Counted from the first letter of the stretch, positions 19,020 to 27,912 are shown. The stretch is 63,708 bases of DNA from Actinobacillus sp. (GCA_020026055.1 JAHHRA010000010.1:1-63708), one strand, 5' to 3'. The notes: a model not told the origin generated them from the letters alone. Translations and numbers: made by a program.

Positions 19020-19972
19020 ACTATTTAAATTCACCTTTTGGCATTTTTTTGATGGGACCAACCGCATCGGGCAAAACCGATTTGGCTCTAGAAATCGCTA
19101 AGGCTTTACCTGTAGAAATTATTAGTGTAGATTCCGCTTTAATTTATCGTGGAATGGACATCGGCACTGCAAAACCAACATTTGCTGAACGAGCTTTCGT
19201 AATGCATCATTTAATTGATATTCTTGATCCTAAAAGTATTTATTCTGCTGCCAATTTTCGTCAAGATGCGTTGCAAATAATGGATGAGATTCATCGACGT
19301 GGTAAAATTCCTCTCTTCGTCGGCGGTACGATGTTATATTACAAAGCCTTGCTCGAAGGGCTTTCCCCTCTTCCTTCTGCAAATAAAAATGTGCGAGCAA
19401 AAATCGAAAATGACGCAGCAAAATTTGGTTGGCAAGCAATGCATAACAAACTAAATGCAATCGATCCTGTGTCTGCTAAACGAATAAACCCGAATGATAG
19501 TCAACGTATTAATCGAGCATTAGAAGTATTCTATCTCAGTGGAAAAACCTTGACCGAACTGACTCAACAACAAAGTTCTGCCCTTCCTTATCAAATTTTG
19601 CAATTTGCAATTTGTCCGCCTAAACGAACGATTTTACATCAACGTATTGAACAACGATTTCATAAAATGCTTGAGCTTGGCTTTCAACAGGAAGTTGAAG
19701 CACTTTGGCAACGAGGTGATTTACACACTAATCTACCTTCCGTTCGTTGCGTGGGTTATCGACAAATGTGGGAATATTTACAAGGAGAATGCAGTTATGA
19801 AGAGATGGTTTTTAAAGGTATTTGTGCTACTAGACAACTTGCCAAACGCCAAATTACTTGGCTTCGAGGTTGGAATACATCACTTACTTGGTTAGACAGC
19901 TTGGCAATGGAACAAGCAAAATATGTGATGCTTAAACAAATCGAAAAATTTATTCCACATTTTTGCAAATAA
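19016..19972 (+). CDS. miaA: tRNA dimethylallyltransferase MiaA
   Basis: MiaA transfers the dimethylallyl group to A37 of tRNAs that read UNN codons. The 318-residue product has the P-loop GPTASGKTDLA near residues 13-23, a DSALIYRGMDIGTAKP segment near 41-56 and a C-terminal RQLAKRQITWLR motif. Its start overlaps the mutL stop, and hfq follows after 81 nt. This is the conserved mutL-miaA-hfq order of gammaproteobacteria. Confidence 0.97.
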   Translation: MNYLNSPFGIFLMGPTASGKTDLALEIAKALPVEIISVDSALIYRGMDIGTAKPTFAERAFVMHHLIDILDPKSIYSAANFRQDALQIMDEIHRRGKIPLFVGGTMLYYKALLEGLSPLPSANKNVRAKIENDAAKFGWQAMHNKLNAIDPVSAKRINPNDSQRINRALEVFYLSGKTLTELTQQQSSALPYQILQFAICPPKRTILHQRIEQRFHKMLELGFQQEVEALWQRGDLHTNLPSVRCVGYRQMWEYLQGECSYEEMVFKGICATRQLAKRQITWLRGWNTSLTWLDSLAMEQAKYVMLKQIEKFIPHFCK

Positions 19973-20053
19973 AGATAGGCAATCCTAATAATTGTTGTTA
20001 CACTCAGAAGTTGAATGTCACCTGTTATAAAATAACCCTGAAAGGAGATAAGA

Positions 20054-20335
20054 ATGGCAAAAGGACAACTATTACAAGATCCTTACTTAAACTCATTACG
20101 TCGCGAACGCGTTCCAGTTTCAATTTACTTAGTAAATGGCATTAAATTACAAGGTCAAATTGAATCTTTCGATCAATTTGTAATTTTGTTAAAAAACACA
20201 GTGAATCAAATGGTTTATAAGCACGCAATTTCAACTGTTGTTCCTGCCCGTACAGTGCCTCACAATAATGCCGCTACAGTAGATGATACTCCAGTAACAG
20301 ACGAAGACGTAGAAAATATTGTTTCTGCTGAATAA
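20054..20335 (+). CDS. hfq: RNA chaperone Hfq
   Basis: Hfq is the hexameric Sm-like protein that pairs small RNAs with mRNAs. The 93-residue product has the full Sm core in residues 1-66, including LQDPYLNSLRRERVPVSIYL and the second motif MVYKHAIST. A short acidic tail follows. A strong GGAGA ribosome site precedes the ATG. The tail is shorter than in E. coli (102 residues), as is common in Pasteurellaceae. hflX, which usually follows, is absent here. Confidence 0.97.
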   Translation: MAKGQLLQDPYLNSLRRERVPVSIYLVNGIKLQGQIESFDQFVILLKNTVNQMVYKHAISTVVPARTVPHNNAATVDDTPVTDEDVENIVSAE

Positions 20336-20734
20336 TCCCTATTCTTTTGAAGACTTTCTGAAAGCTTCATTGATAATAAAGAAGGGAAAGTAATCAACTT
20401 TCTCTTCTTTAGTCACAAATGTTATTTCAATTTCTTCACTAACATTTAGTGTAATAACCTAATCCAATTATTCCTTATACTCTGTATTTATCAGTCATCA
20501 ACATCCTCATTAAAATTCTTGTTGTTATCATAGATTTCTCAAATATTCGCATCACAATATCATACAACACAGTATGAGTATTTCATTTTCTTTGTAAATT
20601 ATTAGCTGATAAGGAGTACACATATTTGCGAGATACATTAAAATTAGATTGCAATAAGTAATTTTCCAATGCAAAAAACTTATCATCTTGTTAGAATAGC
20701 GTATCAATTTTAAAAATTTTTCACATTTTAGAAT
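20336..20734. other. Gene-free stretch between hfq and ribD with a long hairpin
   Basis: No convincing gene is visible. A 15-bp hairpin (arms 20377-20391 and 20397-20411, one G-U pair, 5-nt loop) lies 41 bp after the hfq stop. It has no T tract, so it may be an RNA 3'-end protector or processing site rather than a classical terminator. No FMN-riboswitch consensus was seen in front of ribD. Confidence 0.5.
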
Positions 20735-21877
20735 ATGGCTTCCCACTTTTCACAACAAGATGTGCAGTTTATGCAACTTGCCCTTGCGCTTGCTAGCAAA
20801 GGGATCTATACCACTTCTCCCAATCCACGTGTTGGTTGTGTTTTAGTTAAAGCGGGGAAAATTATTGGACAAGGATTTCATGCGAAAGCAGGGAAAGAAC
20901 ATGCCGAAGTGATGGCATTGCAAGATGCGGGAAATAATGCTCAAGATGCAACAGCTTACGTAACACTTGAACCTTGTTCTCATCATGGGCGAACACCACC
21001 TTGTGCATTGGCACTTATTAATGCAGGGATAAAACGTGTTGTTGTCGCAATGCAAGATCCCAATCCACAAGTTGCAGGACGAGGGTTGAAAATGCTTCGT
21101 GAAGCAGGTATTGAAACTCAAGTTGGTTTGCTTAAAGACAATGCAGAGCAATTAAATCGCCCTTTTTTAACGCGTATGCGAAAGAATAGACCTTTCGTGC
21201 AACTTAAAATGGCAATCAGTTTAGATGGTCGTACAGCAATGGCGAGTGGAGAAAGCAAATGGATCTCGAATGAAAAATCCCGTGCTGATGTTCAAAAATT
21301 AAGAGCAGCATGTTGTGCAATACTTTCAACAAGTCGCACTATTTTACGAGATAATCCAAGATTAAATCTTCGCTATCAAGAGTTTCCAGATGCATTGAAA
21401 GCAGAATACGCAGAAGAAACCCTTCGTCAACCAATTCGAATTATTTTAGATAATCATCATCGCGTTCCACCGACGGCATGTTTATTTCAATACGATGCTC
21501 CTGTTTGGCTTGTCAGCAATACACCACGTGATCTTTCAGCATTTCCAGAAAGTTGCGAGCAAATTATTCTGCCATCTAACGAAACAATTGATTTGAAAAT
21601 GTTATTAAAAATATTAGGTGAACGACAAATCAATGCATTATGGCTAGAAGTAGGAGCTACTCTTGCAGGAGCGTTTATTGAAGAAAATTTAGTTGATGAG
21701 CTAATCGTTTATTTAGCACCGAAATTACTGGGAAATTCAGCTAAAGGTTTTTGCTATTTACCGCATTTAACTAAACTGAATGACGCTACTTGTTGGCAAC
21801 TTATACAATCACAAATTTTCGAAAATGACATTAAATTGACTTATCAACCACAAATCAAGAATAAGATAAATTTTTAA
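20735..21877 (+). CDS. ribD: Bifunctional riboflavin biosynthesis deaminase/reductase RibD
   Basis: RibD catalyses the second and third steps of riboflavin synthesis: deamination of the GTP-derived pyrimidine, then reduction of its ribose side chain. In the 380-residue product the deaminase domain (about 1-145) has HAEVMAL near residue 51 and PCSHHGRTPPC near 75-85, which form the zinc site. The reductase domain fills the rest (LKMAISLDGRTAM near 155). No strong ribosome site precedes the ATG. The order ribD-degS is the same as I recall for H. influenzae. Confidence 0.96.
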   Translation: MASHFSQQDVQFMQLALALASKGIYTTSPNPRVGCVLVKAGKIIGQGFHAKAGKEHAEVMALQDAGNNAQDATAYVTLEPCSHHGRTPPCALALINAGIKRVVVAMQDPNPQVAGRGLKMLREAGIETQVGLLKDNAEQLNRPFLTRMRKNRPFVQLKMAISLDGRTAMASGESKWISNEKSRADVQKLRAACCAILSTSRTILRDNPRLNLRYQEFPDALKAEYAEETLRQPIRIILDNHHRVPPTACLFQYDAPVWLVSNTPRDLSAFPESCEQIILPSNETIDLKMLLKILGERQINALWLEVGATLAGAFIEENLVDELIVYLAPKLLGNSAKGFCYLPHLTKLNDATCWQLIQSQIFENDIKLTYQPQIKNKINF

Positions 21878-21892
21878 GAAAATTGGGGCGTC
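21878..21892. repeat. Half copy of the palindromic repeat
   Basis: GAAAATTGGGGCGTC directly follows the ribD stop codon. It matches the right half of the complete element at 46991 (GAAAATCAGGGCGTA) with three differences and without a left half. Confidence 0.4.
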
Positions 21893-21914
21893 ACAATTAT
21901 AAAGAGGGAAACAT

Positions 21915-22958
21915 ATGTGGAAAAAAATTTTACAATCTGCTGTTATTGGGCTTATTGCTGCAATACTTTTTATCTTCTTTTCACCTCAAGAAAAATCAGC
22001 AGTTAAAAATTTATTTGCTTCACAACCAATGTCTTTTAACTATGCTGTCCGTATTGCTTCACCTGCAGTCGTCAATGTGTATAGTCAATCTTTTACAGGG
22101 AACTTACAAAATCCACACACTCAAATCACAAATCTAGGTTCAGGCGTAATTATGTCACCAAGCGGTTATATTCTAACTAATAAACACGTCATTGAACAAG
22201 CTCAGCAAGTTATCGTAGCTTTACAATCAGGACACATTTTTAATGCACAGTTAGTAGGTTCAGATTTTTTAACTGATTTAGCTGTTTTAAAAATTAACAC
22301 GACTGCTCAACTACCAACGATTCCTCAAAATCCACAACGCCAGTTACAAGTTGGTGATGTTGTTTTAGCAATAGGTAACCCTTACAATCTTGGACAAAGT
22401 GTTTCACAGGGTATCGTAAGTGCATTAGGACGAAATGTAATTGGTGATTTTGCAGGACATCAAGATTTAATCCAAATTGATGCCTCAATTAACCGAGGTA
22501 ATTCTGGTGGGGCTTTAATCAATTCATTAGGTGAGCTTATTGCTATTAATACACTTACTATCGGTAAGAATACACAAGATTTAGCTGAGGGGCTGAGTTT
22601 TGCTGTCCCTATTCAACTTGCAACTCATATTATGCATGAGATTATTCAAAATGGTCATGTTATTCGTGGTTACTTAGGCATCCAAAGTAATATTTTATTT
22701 AACAATGGTAGCGGTCAAAGTAATTTCGGTGCTCTTGTAACTGCTGTTGCCCCACAAAGCCCCGCAGCTGCTGCAAATATTATGCCTAATGACTTGATTT
22801 TAAAATATGGCACTATAGATATCACTTCTCCAGCACAACTTATGCGTCTAGTAAGTGATACCCGCCCCCATACTACTGTTAATTTTCAAATCCAACGTTT
22901 AGGTAAAATGCTTACTATTCCTGTTGTTATTGGCGAATTCAAATTAGAAAATGAATAA
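21915..22958 (+). CDS. degS: Membrane-anchored serine protease DegS
   Basis: DegS cuts the anti-sigma factor RseA when misfolded outer-membrane proteins bind its PDZ domain, starting the sigma-E response. The 347-residue product has one N-terminal membrane anchor (about 5-25). The trypsin-like domain has the catalytic His in TNKHVI, the Asp in DFLTDLAVL and the Ser in NRGNSGGAL. A single PDZ domain lies at about 255-340. One PDZ and an uncleaved anchor separate it from DegP and DegQ. It ends 2 bp from the convergent purR. Confidence 0.94.
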   Translation: MWKKILQSAVIGLIAAILFIFFSPQEKSAVKNLFASQPMSFNYAVRIASPAVVNVYSQSFTGNLQNPHTQITNLGSGVIMSPSGYILTNKHVIEQAQQVIVALQSGHIFNAQLVGSDFLTDLAVLKINTTAQLPTIPQNPQRQLQVGDVVLAIGNPYNLGQSVSQGIVSALGRNVIGDFAGHQDLIQIDASINRGNSGGALINSLGELIAINTLTIGKNTQDLAEGLSFAVPIQLATHIMHEIIQNGHVIRGYLGIQSNILFNNGSGQSNFGALVTAVAPQSPAAAANIMPNDLILKYGTIDITSPAQLMRLVSDTRPHTTVNFQIQRLGKMLTIPVVIGEFKLENE

Positions 22959-22960
22959 AT

Positions 22961-23989
22961 TTATGTGTCCATATATTGTGTAACACTCTTTCTAATCACT
23001 AATTCAGGCATAAACTCTATAATATTTGGTTGTGAATTTTTAAATTGAATACTCTTTTGACTAATTCTTGTAAAAAGGCGAATAGCCGCTTGTTCGCCTA
23101 AACTTTGTTTAGGTTGAGATACAGTCGTTAATGGTGGTGAAAAAAATCGGGAAGAATGAATATCATCATAACCGATAATAGAAATATCTCGTGGTACACA
23201 TAACCCTTTTTCACTAATAGCTGACATCGCACCTAACGCCATCATATCATTACAACAAAACATCGCACTAGGATAATGATCGAGCTCTAATATTTGTAAC
23301 ATCAATTCATAACCATCTTCTGGATTAAAAAAACCTTCTTTAATCCATTCAGATTTAATCGGTAATTGTGCTTCTATCATCGCTTTCTTAAATCCCTCCA
23401 ATCGAGCGACAGAAAGTTCTTTGTTAAGATCTCCTGTAATAATACCAATTCGATGATGACCATTCTCAATTAAATACCGTGTTGCTATATAGGCACCAAC
23501 TAAACTGTTATCTTGAAGGATATCTGTTGCTCCTTTAAATCCATGCCCCCATTTCATTACTACCATTGGAATATCATTATAATTTGCTAATAATTTACAA
23601 GAATTCTGATTATATTCAGAACACATTACTAACAAACCATCAATCCTTTTCTTTGCTAGCATTTCTAGATAATTTTGAATTTTTTCAACATTATTTTGTG
23701 TATTGCAAAGAAAAAGCGAATAACCTTGACGATAACAGCATTCCTCTACTGCTTGAATAACTTCTGCAAAATAAGGTGCTTGAGAAGTTGTTACAATCAT
23801 TCCAATTGATTTCGTCGTATTTATTTTCAAACTACGCGCAACAGCACTTGGCGAATAATTTAACGTTTTAATCGCAGCCCTTACATTATCTTCTGTTTTT
23901 GGTGCAACAAAACGTGTTTTATTGATAACATGAGACACTGTTGTCGTCGATACACCTGCCATTTTTGCGACATCCTTTATTGTTGCCAT
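22961..23989 (-). CDS. purR: LacI-family purine repressor PurR
   Basis: PurR represses purine nucleotide synthesis genes when it binds hypoxanthine or guanine. The 342-residue product has an N-terminal LacI-type helix-turn-helix (MATIKDVAKMAGVSTTTVSH, residues 1-20), the hinge YSPSAVARSLK near 47-57 and a periplasmic-binding-protein-like effector domain. The HTH and hinge are nearly the same as in E. coli PurR. A GGAG stands 9 nt before the ATG. A small membrane-protein ORF is divergent from it, as ynhF is in E. coli. Confidence 0.93.
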   Translation of the reverse strand: MATIKDVAKMAGVSTTTVSHVINKTRFVAPKTEDNVRAAIKTLNYSPSAVARSLKINTTKSIGMIVTTSQAPYFAEVIQAVEECCYRQGYSLFLCNTQNNVEKIQNYLEMLAKKRIDGLLVMCSEYNQNSCKLLANYNDIPMVVMKWGHGFKGATDILQDNSLVGAYIATRYLIENGHHRIGIITGDLNKELSVARLEGFKKAMIEAQLPIKSEWIKEGFFNPEDGYELMLQILELDHYPSAMFCCNDMMALGAMSAISEKGLCVPRDISIIGYDDIHSSRFFSPPLTTVSQPKQSLGEQAAIRLFTRISQKSIQFKNSQPNIIEFMPELVIRKSVTQYMDT

Positions 23990-24117
23990 AATCGCATTAC
24001 TCCATTTTGATGTTTGTTGCTTGTTTATTTTGACTAATACCTATTAATACGTATTTTTATTTTACCTTTAATTAACTAAACTTCTACAGAACAAAAATAT
24101 TTTTATCGGAGAATTTT

Positions 24118-24207
24118 ATGAAAGCATTCTTTTATTCATTGCTAATCACTGCTCTTTCCATTGCGGTTATAGTGATTCTATCTATCTCAATTTTTTATCA
24201 AAGTTAG
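24118..24207 (+). CDS. ynhF: 29-residue single-span membrane protein, YnhF-like
   Basis: This short ORF encodes 29 residues, MKAFFYSLLITALSIAVIVI followed by nine more ending in FYQS. It is one hydrophobic helix with a lysine near the start. A good ribosome site (CGGAG) stands 6 nt before the ATG. It is divergent from purR, as I recall for the 29-residue stress-related membrane protein YnhF of E. coli. Family membership is inferred from size, topology and position, because the sequence is too short for a firm match. Confidence 0.6.
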   Translation: MKAFFYSLLITALSIAVIVILSISIFYQS

Positions 24208-24349
24208 AGTATTTTAACAAAAGAAAAGCGTTTACGATAATCGGTAAAAAGAGAAAGTATCTTCTATATTTACAAAAATGTTTTAAGAAAATACGAATTA
24301 TAATTCGTTGAATATATGAGCAACTAATTTTTTTCTTTTTAATTTAAAA

Positions 24350-24378
24350 TTTACACTTTTCTAAAAAATTCGTATAAT
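24350..24378 (+). promoter_or_regulatory. Strong sigma-70 promoter of the tRNA-Gly locus
   Basis: TTTACA at 24350-24355 and TATAAT at 24373-24378 are separated by exactly 17 bp and followed by a GCCC discriminator typical of stable-RNA promoters. A 14-bp perfect palindrome, CGAATTATAATTCG, lies upstream at about 24294-24307. Confidence 0.75.
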
Positions 24379-24399
24379 CCGCCCATATTGTTTTAGGAT

Positions 24400-24475
24400 G
24401 CGGGAATAGCTCAGTTGGTAGAACACGACCTTGCCAAGATCGGGGTCACGAGTTTGAGCCTCGTTTACTGTTCCA
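24400..24475 (+). tRNA. Degenerate tRNA-Gly(GCC), probable pseudogene
   Basis: The 76-nt sequence aligns end to end with bacterial tRNA-Gly, with anticodon GCC at 24433-24435 and an encoded CCA. Compared with E. coli glyV it has about eight changes, and several break the fold. Acceptor pair 5-68 is G-A, while pairs 1-72 and 3-70 become G-U. D-stem pair 11-24 is C-A, anticodon-stem pair 30-40 is C-A, and the near-invariant C56 of the T loop is U. Most changes are G-to-A or C-to-T. The promoter is intact. It is probably transcribed but poorly functional; another tRNA-Gly(GCC) should exist elsewhere in the genome. Confidence 0.7.
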
Positions 24476-24628
24476 CTTAATACTTCTTCTGTTGTTCAAT
24501 ATTTGTATAGTTACTTTTTTCTTATTGAAATAATGTTCAAAGATTTTTTCCGATAAAAGACTACAGACTGTTGAACATCGTTTTTACTGATAATAAAGAG
24601 AATGAATAAAATAGTATTTTTTAAAAAA

Positions 24629-24658
24629 TTTACTCAATTAATTTCTCTATCCTAAATA
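24629..24658 (+). promoter_or_regulatory. Probable ssrA promoter
   Basis: TAAATA at 24653-24658 lies 8 bp before the tmRNA 5' end. TTTACT at 24629-24634 lies 18 bp further upstream. The match to sigma-70 is moderate, but the position fits. Confidence 0.4.
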
Positions 24659-24666
24659 ATTATTTC

Positions 24667-25031
24667 GGGGCTGATTTTGGATTCGACGGGATTAGCAAAG
24701 CTCGAAGTGCACGCCGAGGTGCGGTAGGCCTCGTTAACAAACCGCAAACAATAGTCGCAAACGACGAACAATACGCACTAGCAGCTTAATAACCTGCTCA
24801 GTGCCTTCTCTCCCTAGCTTCCGCTCGTAAGACGGGGATCCAGAGGAGTCAAAACTAAACGAGATCGTGTGGACGCCGCCGCTTGAGGATCGAAACACTA
24901 AATGAAATCAAGCTAGCCTCATTGTCGCCTGTCTGTTGGCAGTGATGTGGTGAAATCAAAAATAGACTAAGCGTGTAGTACTGACAGTAGAGGAATTTCG
25001 GACGGGGGTTCAACTCCCCCCAGCTCCACCA
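24667..25031 (+). ncRNA. ssrA: tmRNA (SsrA)
   Basis: tmRNA rescues stalled ribosomes and tags the unfinished protein for proteolysis. The 5' end (GGGGCTGATTTTGGATTCGA) and 3' end (TTCAACTCCCCCCAGCTCCA then CCA) form the tRNA-Ala-like domain. The tag frame in the middle reads ANDEQYALAA and then TAA, which is the tag known from Haemophilus influenzae. The length is 365 nt. It lies about 190 bp after the degenerate tRNA-Gly. Confidence 0.97.
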
Positions 25032-25371
25032 AGTTCGCTCATTAGTTTTATGTAAAATTATCAAACAACCTTCTTGTTAATGAGTTGCTATTTTCAAATA
25101 AAACTAAGCCTGTAAACCTAACTCTCAACACATCAGAATATTTCAACAAAAGAAAGCATAAAAAAATGCTAACAACTCAGAAAATACAATATCATGAAGG
25201 TTTTCTGTTTTCCTGCTCTTTGATGAACTTCTATTTATCTTGTGTAAGCAAGATAAATTCTTGCTAGTTTATATAAGAAAACTGCTTTTAAAGCAGTTTT
25301 TTGAAAACCCGTTATGTTAATGAGAAAAACCCAAACTAAAAGCAAAGCCTTTTATAATTAATTTTAATAAA
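25032..25371. other. Gene-free stretch between ssrA and fbp
   Basis: No supported gene is visible. A perfect 10-bp stem with a 6-nt loop lies at 25233-25258 (arms ATTTATCTTG and CAAGATAAAT) without a T tract. A classical terminator follows at 25278-25302. Confidence 0.5.
25278..25302. terminator. Terminator between ssrA and fbp
   Basis: AAAACTGCTTT and AAAGCAGTTTT form an 11-bp stem followed by Ts on the plus strand. The A-rich left flank also allows use by the convergent fbp. Confidence 0.75.
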
Positions 25372-26373
25372 TTAACTATTTTCAGCTATAAACTCTTCTG
25401 CTTTCTCCACCATTCCTTTTGAACCAATGAATAACGGAATACGTTCATGTAATTCCCGTGGTTCTACATCCAGAATTCGTCTGACTCCATCACTAGCTTT
25501 ACCTCCTGCTTGTTCGACTAAAAATGCCATTGGATTTGCTTCATAATTTAAACGCAATTTACCATTGGGGTAATTCGTTGCACTTGGATAAATAAAAATA
25601 CCTCCTTTTAACATATTACGATGAAAATCCGACACTAATGAACCAATATAGCGAGAAGCATAAGGACGATTACACTCTGGCACATCTTCTTGACAATATT
25701 TAATATATTTTTTCACTCCTTGTGGAAATTTTAAATATTGTCCTTCATTGATTGAATAAATTTTACCTTCGTATGGAATACGGATATTTTCGTGTGAAAG
25801 GTAAAAAGTCCCGAGCGAAGGATCATAAGTAAAACCGTTGACACCATTACCTGTAGTGTACACTAACATTGTTGATGAACCATAAACTATATAACCTGAT
25901 GCGACTTGGCGGTGCCCAGGTTGTAAGAAATCTTGCAACGTAATCGGCGTCCCGACGGGAGTGATACGTTTATAAATAGAAAAGATTGTACCTACAGCGA
26001 CGTTTACATCAATATTTGAAGAGCCATCAAGTGGATCAGTAAGAATCACATATTTTGCATTACGTCCACGCTCGCTATCAAAAGCGACAAAATTTTCCTC
26101 TTCTTCACTCGCAAAACCAGCCACTTCTTCACGTGAAATTAACGCTTCTTTCATTGTATTATGTGCAAAAAGATCTAGTTTTTTCTGACATTCACCTTGT
26201 ACATTCTCGATACCCGAATCTCCAATAATATCATTTGTCAATCCTGCACGATTGATATCTCGATGAATCACTTTTGCGACCAAACGAATTGATGACAAAA
26301 TACCAGATAGTTCTCCTTTTGCTTCAGGATATTCGTGTTGTTTTTCAATTATAAATTGCCCTAATGTCTTCAC
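25372..26373 (-). CDS. fbp: Fructose-1,6-bisphosphatase class I
   Basis: Fbp removes the 1-phosphate of fructose-1,6-bisphosphate and is the key step of gluconeogenesis. The 333-residue product has the metal-binding motif LTDPLDGSSNIDVN near residues 110-123, ASEEEE near 93, and the C-terminal GGIFIYPS and GKLRLNYEANPM segments of the class I family. The start codon is GTG at 26373, with AAGGAA a few nucleotides upstream; the ATG that overlaps it is out of frame. The gene runs toward ssrA and is divergent from mpl, as fbp and mpl are in enterics. Confidence 0.97.
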   Translation of the reverse strand: MKTLGQFIIEKQHEYPEAKGELSGILSSIRLVAKVIHRDINRAGLTNDIIGDSGIENVQGECQKKLDLFAHNTMKEALISREEVAGFASEEEENFVAFDSERGRNAKYVILTDPLDGSSNIDVNVAVGTIFSIYKRITPVGTPITLQDFLQPGHRQVASGYIVYGSSTMLVYTTGNGVNGFTYDPSLGTFYLSHENIRIPYEGKIYSINEGQYLKFPQGVKKYIKYCQEDVPECNRPYASRYIGSLVSDFHRNMLKGGIFIYPSATNYPNGKLRLNYEANPMAFLVEQAGGKASDGVRRILDVEPRELHERIPLFIGSKGMVEKAEEFIAENS

Positions 26374-26500
26374 ATTCTTTCCTTATCATTATGAATTTAC
26401 ACTAAAATCAAGTTACCTTATTATATTTACATATTTCTTGAATATTTCACACTACAAAATGTGAATTTATATAAAATTTTTTCTATAAGGATCATTGTTT

Positions 26501-27850
26501 ATGAAACATTTACATTTTCTTGGTATTTGCGGTACTTTTATGGGAGGTTTAGCAATGCTTGCTAAAAGTATGGGATACAAAGTAACGGGTGCCGATACAG
26601 GTATTTACCCACCGATGAGTATATTTTTGCAAAATAATGGCATTGATATTATTCCAAACTTTAATATCGACCAACTTACCCCACATCCAGATCTCATCAT
26701 TGTTGGCAATGCAATGAAACGCGGTAATCCATGCATAGAATATATGCTAGAACATAAACTCGCCTTTACTTCGGGACCACAATGGCTCCACGATAATCTT
26801 CTTTGGAAACATAAAGTACTCGCTGTCGCAGGTACTCATGGCAAAACTACTACTACAAGTATGCTCAGTTGGATTTTAGATCAAGCAGGTATTGATACAG
26901 GCTTTCTCATTGGTGGTATTTCAGGCAACTTTGGTAGATCTTCACGTTTAGGGAATTCAGACTATTTTGTCATTGAAGCTGATGAATATGACACCGCATT
27001 CTTTGACAAACGCTCAAAATTCGTACACTATAATCCTCATATTGCGATTATAAATAACCTTTCTTTTGATCACGCTGATATTTTTGAAAATCTCGCAGCG
27101 ATCCAACGTCAATTTCATCATATGTTACGTCTTGTGCCTCAAAACGGCTTAATTTTATCGCAAAAGGCTGAAATCTCCACTCAACAAACTTTAGCAATGG
27201 GCATTTGGTCACCAACACAATTTGTCGGTCAAAACCAAGATTGGTTTGCTAAAACGCTCACGCCAGACTATCGTCAATTTGACGTTTTTCATAAAGGCAA
27301 AAAAGCAGGGCAAGTAAAATGGCAAATTATTGGTGAACATAATATGCACAATGCTTTAATGGCAATTGCTGCCGCCTATTACATCGACATTCCCATCCAA
27401 ACTGCTTGTAATGCTCTTGCGACGTTCATTAACGTCAGACGTCGCCTCGAAATCAAAACTCAACGCCACGGTATTACCGTTTACGATGACTTTGCTCACC
27501 ATCCAGAAGCAATCCAAGCTACGCTCAATGCACTTCGTGGTAAAGTCGGCAATGATCGCATTCTTGCTGTTCTTGAGCCCCGTTCTAACACAATGAAAAT
27601 GGGCATCCACAAACATAACCTCGCTTCTGCTTTAATACAAGCAAATGCCGTTTTCCTCTACCAGCCCGATAGCTTACCTTGGCAAGTCAGTGAAATTGCA
27701 ATACAATGCACTCAATTTGCAGTCGTATCCGATGATTTAGATAGTCTAGCTCAAAAAATAGCCCAGTTTGCTCAATCAGGCGACCATATATTGATTATGT
27801 CAAATGGCAGCTTTGGTGGAATTCATCAAAAAATTATTAATCTAATTTAG
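26501..27850 (+). CDS. mpl: UDP-MurNAc:L-Ala-gamma-D-Glu-meso-DAP ligase Mpl
   Basis: Mpl joins the recycled tripeptide L-Ala-D-Glu-DAP to UDP-MurNAc in peptidoglycan recycling. The 449-residue product is a Mur-ligase-family enzyme with an N-terminal LGICGTFMGGLA, the ATP-binding AGTHGKTTTTSML near residue 108 and the central EADEYDTAFFDKRSKF segment. I chose the ATG at 26501 because AAGGA stands about 10 nt upstream; the in-frame TTG at 26495 is too close to it. The gene is divergent from fbp. Confidence 0.95.
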   Translation: MKHLHFLGICGTFMGGLAMLAKSMGYKVTGADTGIYPPMSIFLQNNGIDIIPNFNIDQLTPHPDLIIVGNAMKRGNPCIEYMLEHKLAFTSGPQWLHDNLLWKHKVLAVAGTHGKTTTTSMLSWILDQAGIDTGFLIGGISGNFGRSSRLGNSDYFVIEADEYDTAFFDKRSKFVHYNPHIAIINNLSFDHADIFENLAAIQRQFHHMLRLVPQNGLILSQKAEISTQQTLAMGIWSPTQFVGQNQDWFAKTLTPDYRQFDVFHKGKKAGQVKWQIIGEHNMHNALMAIAAAYYIDIPIQTACNALATFINVRRRLEIKTQRHGITVYDDFAHHPEAIQATLNALRGKVGNDRILAVLEPRSNTMKMGIHKHNLASALIQANAVFLYQPDSLPWQVSEIAIQCTQFAVVSDDLDSLAQKIAQFAQSGDHILIMSNGSFGGIHQKIINLI

Positions 27851-27860
27851 AAAAACATTT

Positions 27861-27906
27861 TTACGTCTATAAAATCGAGAAAATTTTTCCGATTTTATAA
27901 GCGTAA
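27861..27906. repeat. Palindromic repeat, complete copy 3
   Basis: A 46-bp palindrome: TTACG, 2 nt, TATAAAATCG, centre AGAAAATTTTTC, CGATTTTATA, 2 nt, CGTAA. All arm positions except the 2-nt spacers pair. It lies between the convergent mpl and SDR genes and probably also works as a bidirectional terminator, since T runs follow on the plus strand. Confidence 0.8.
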
Positions 27907-27912
27907 TTTTTT

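Noticed and set aside
20552..20746. 64-codon minus-strand ORF upstream of ribD
   Set aside because: No ribosome site, unnatural composition, and it overlaps the ribD start region.
24221..24240. Possible PurR box (AAGAAAAGCGTTTACGAT) after the small ORF
   Set aside because: Only about 10 of 16 positions match the PurR consensus and no purine gene follows; the nearest product is the decayed tRNA.
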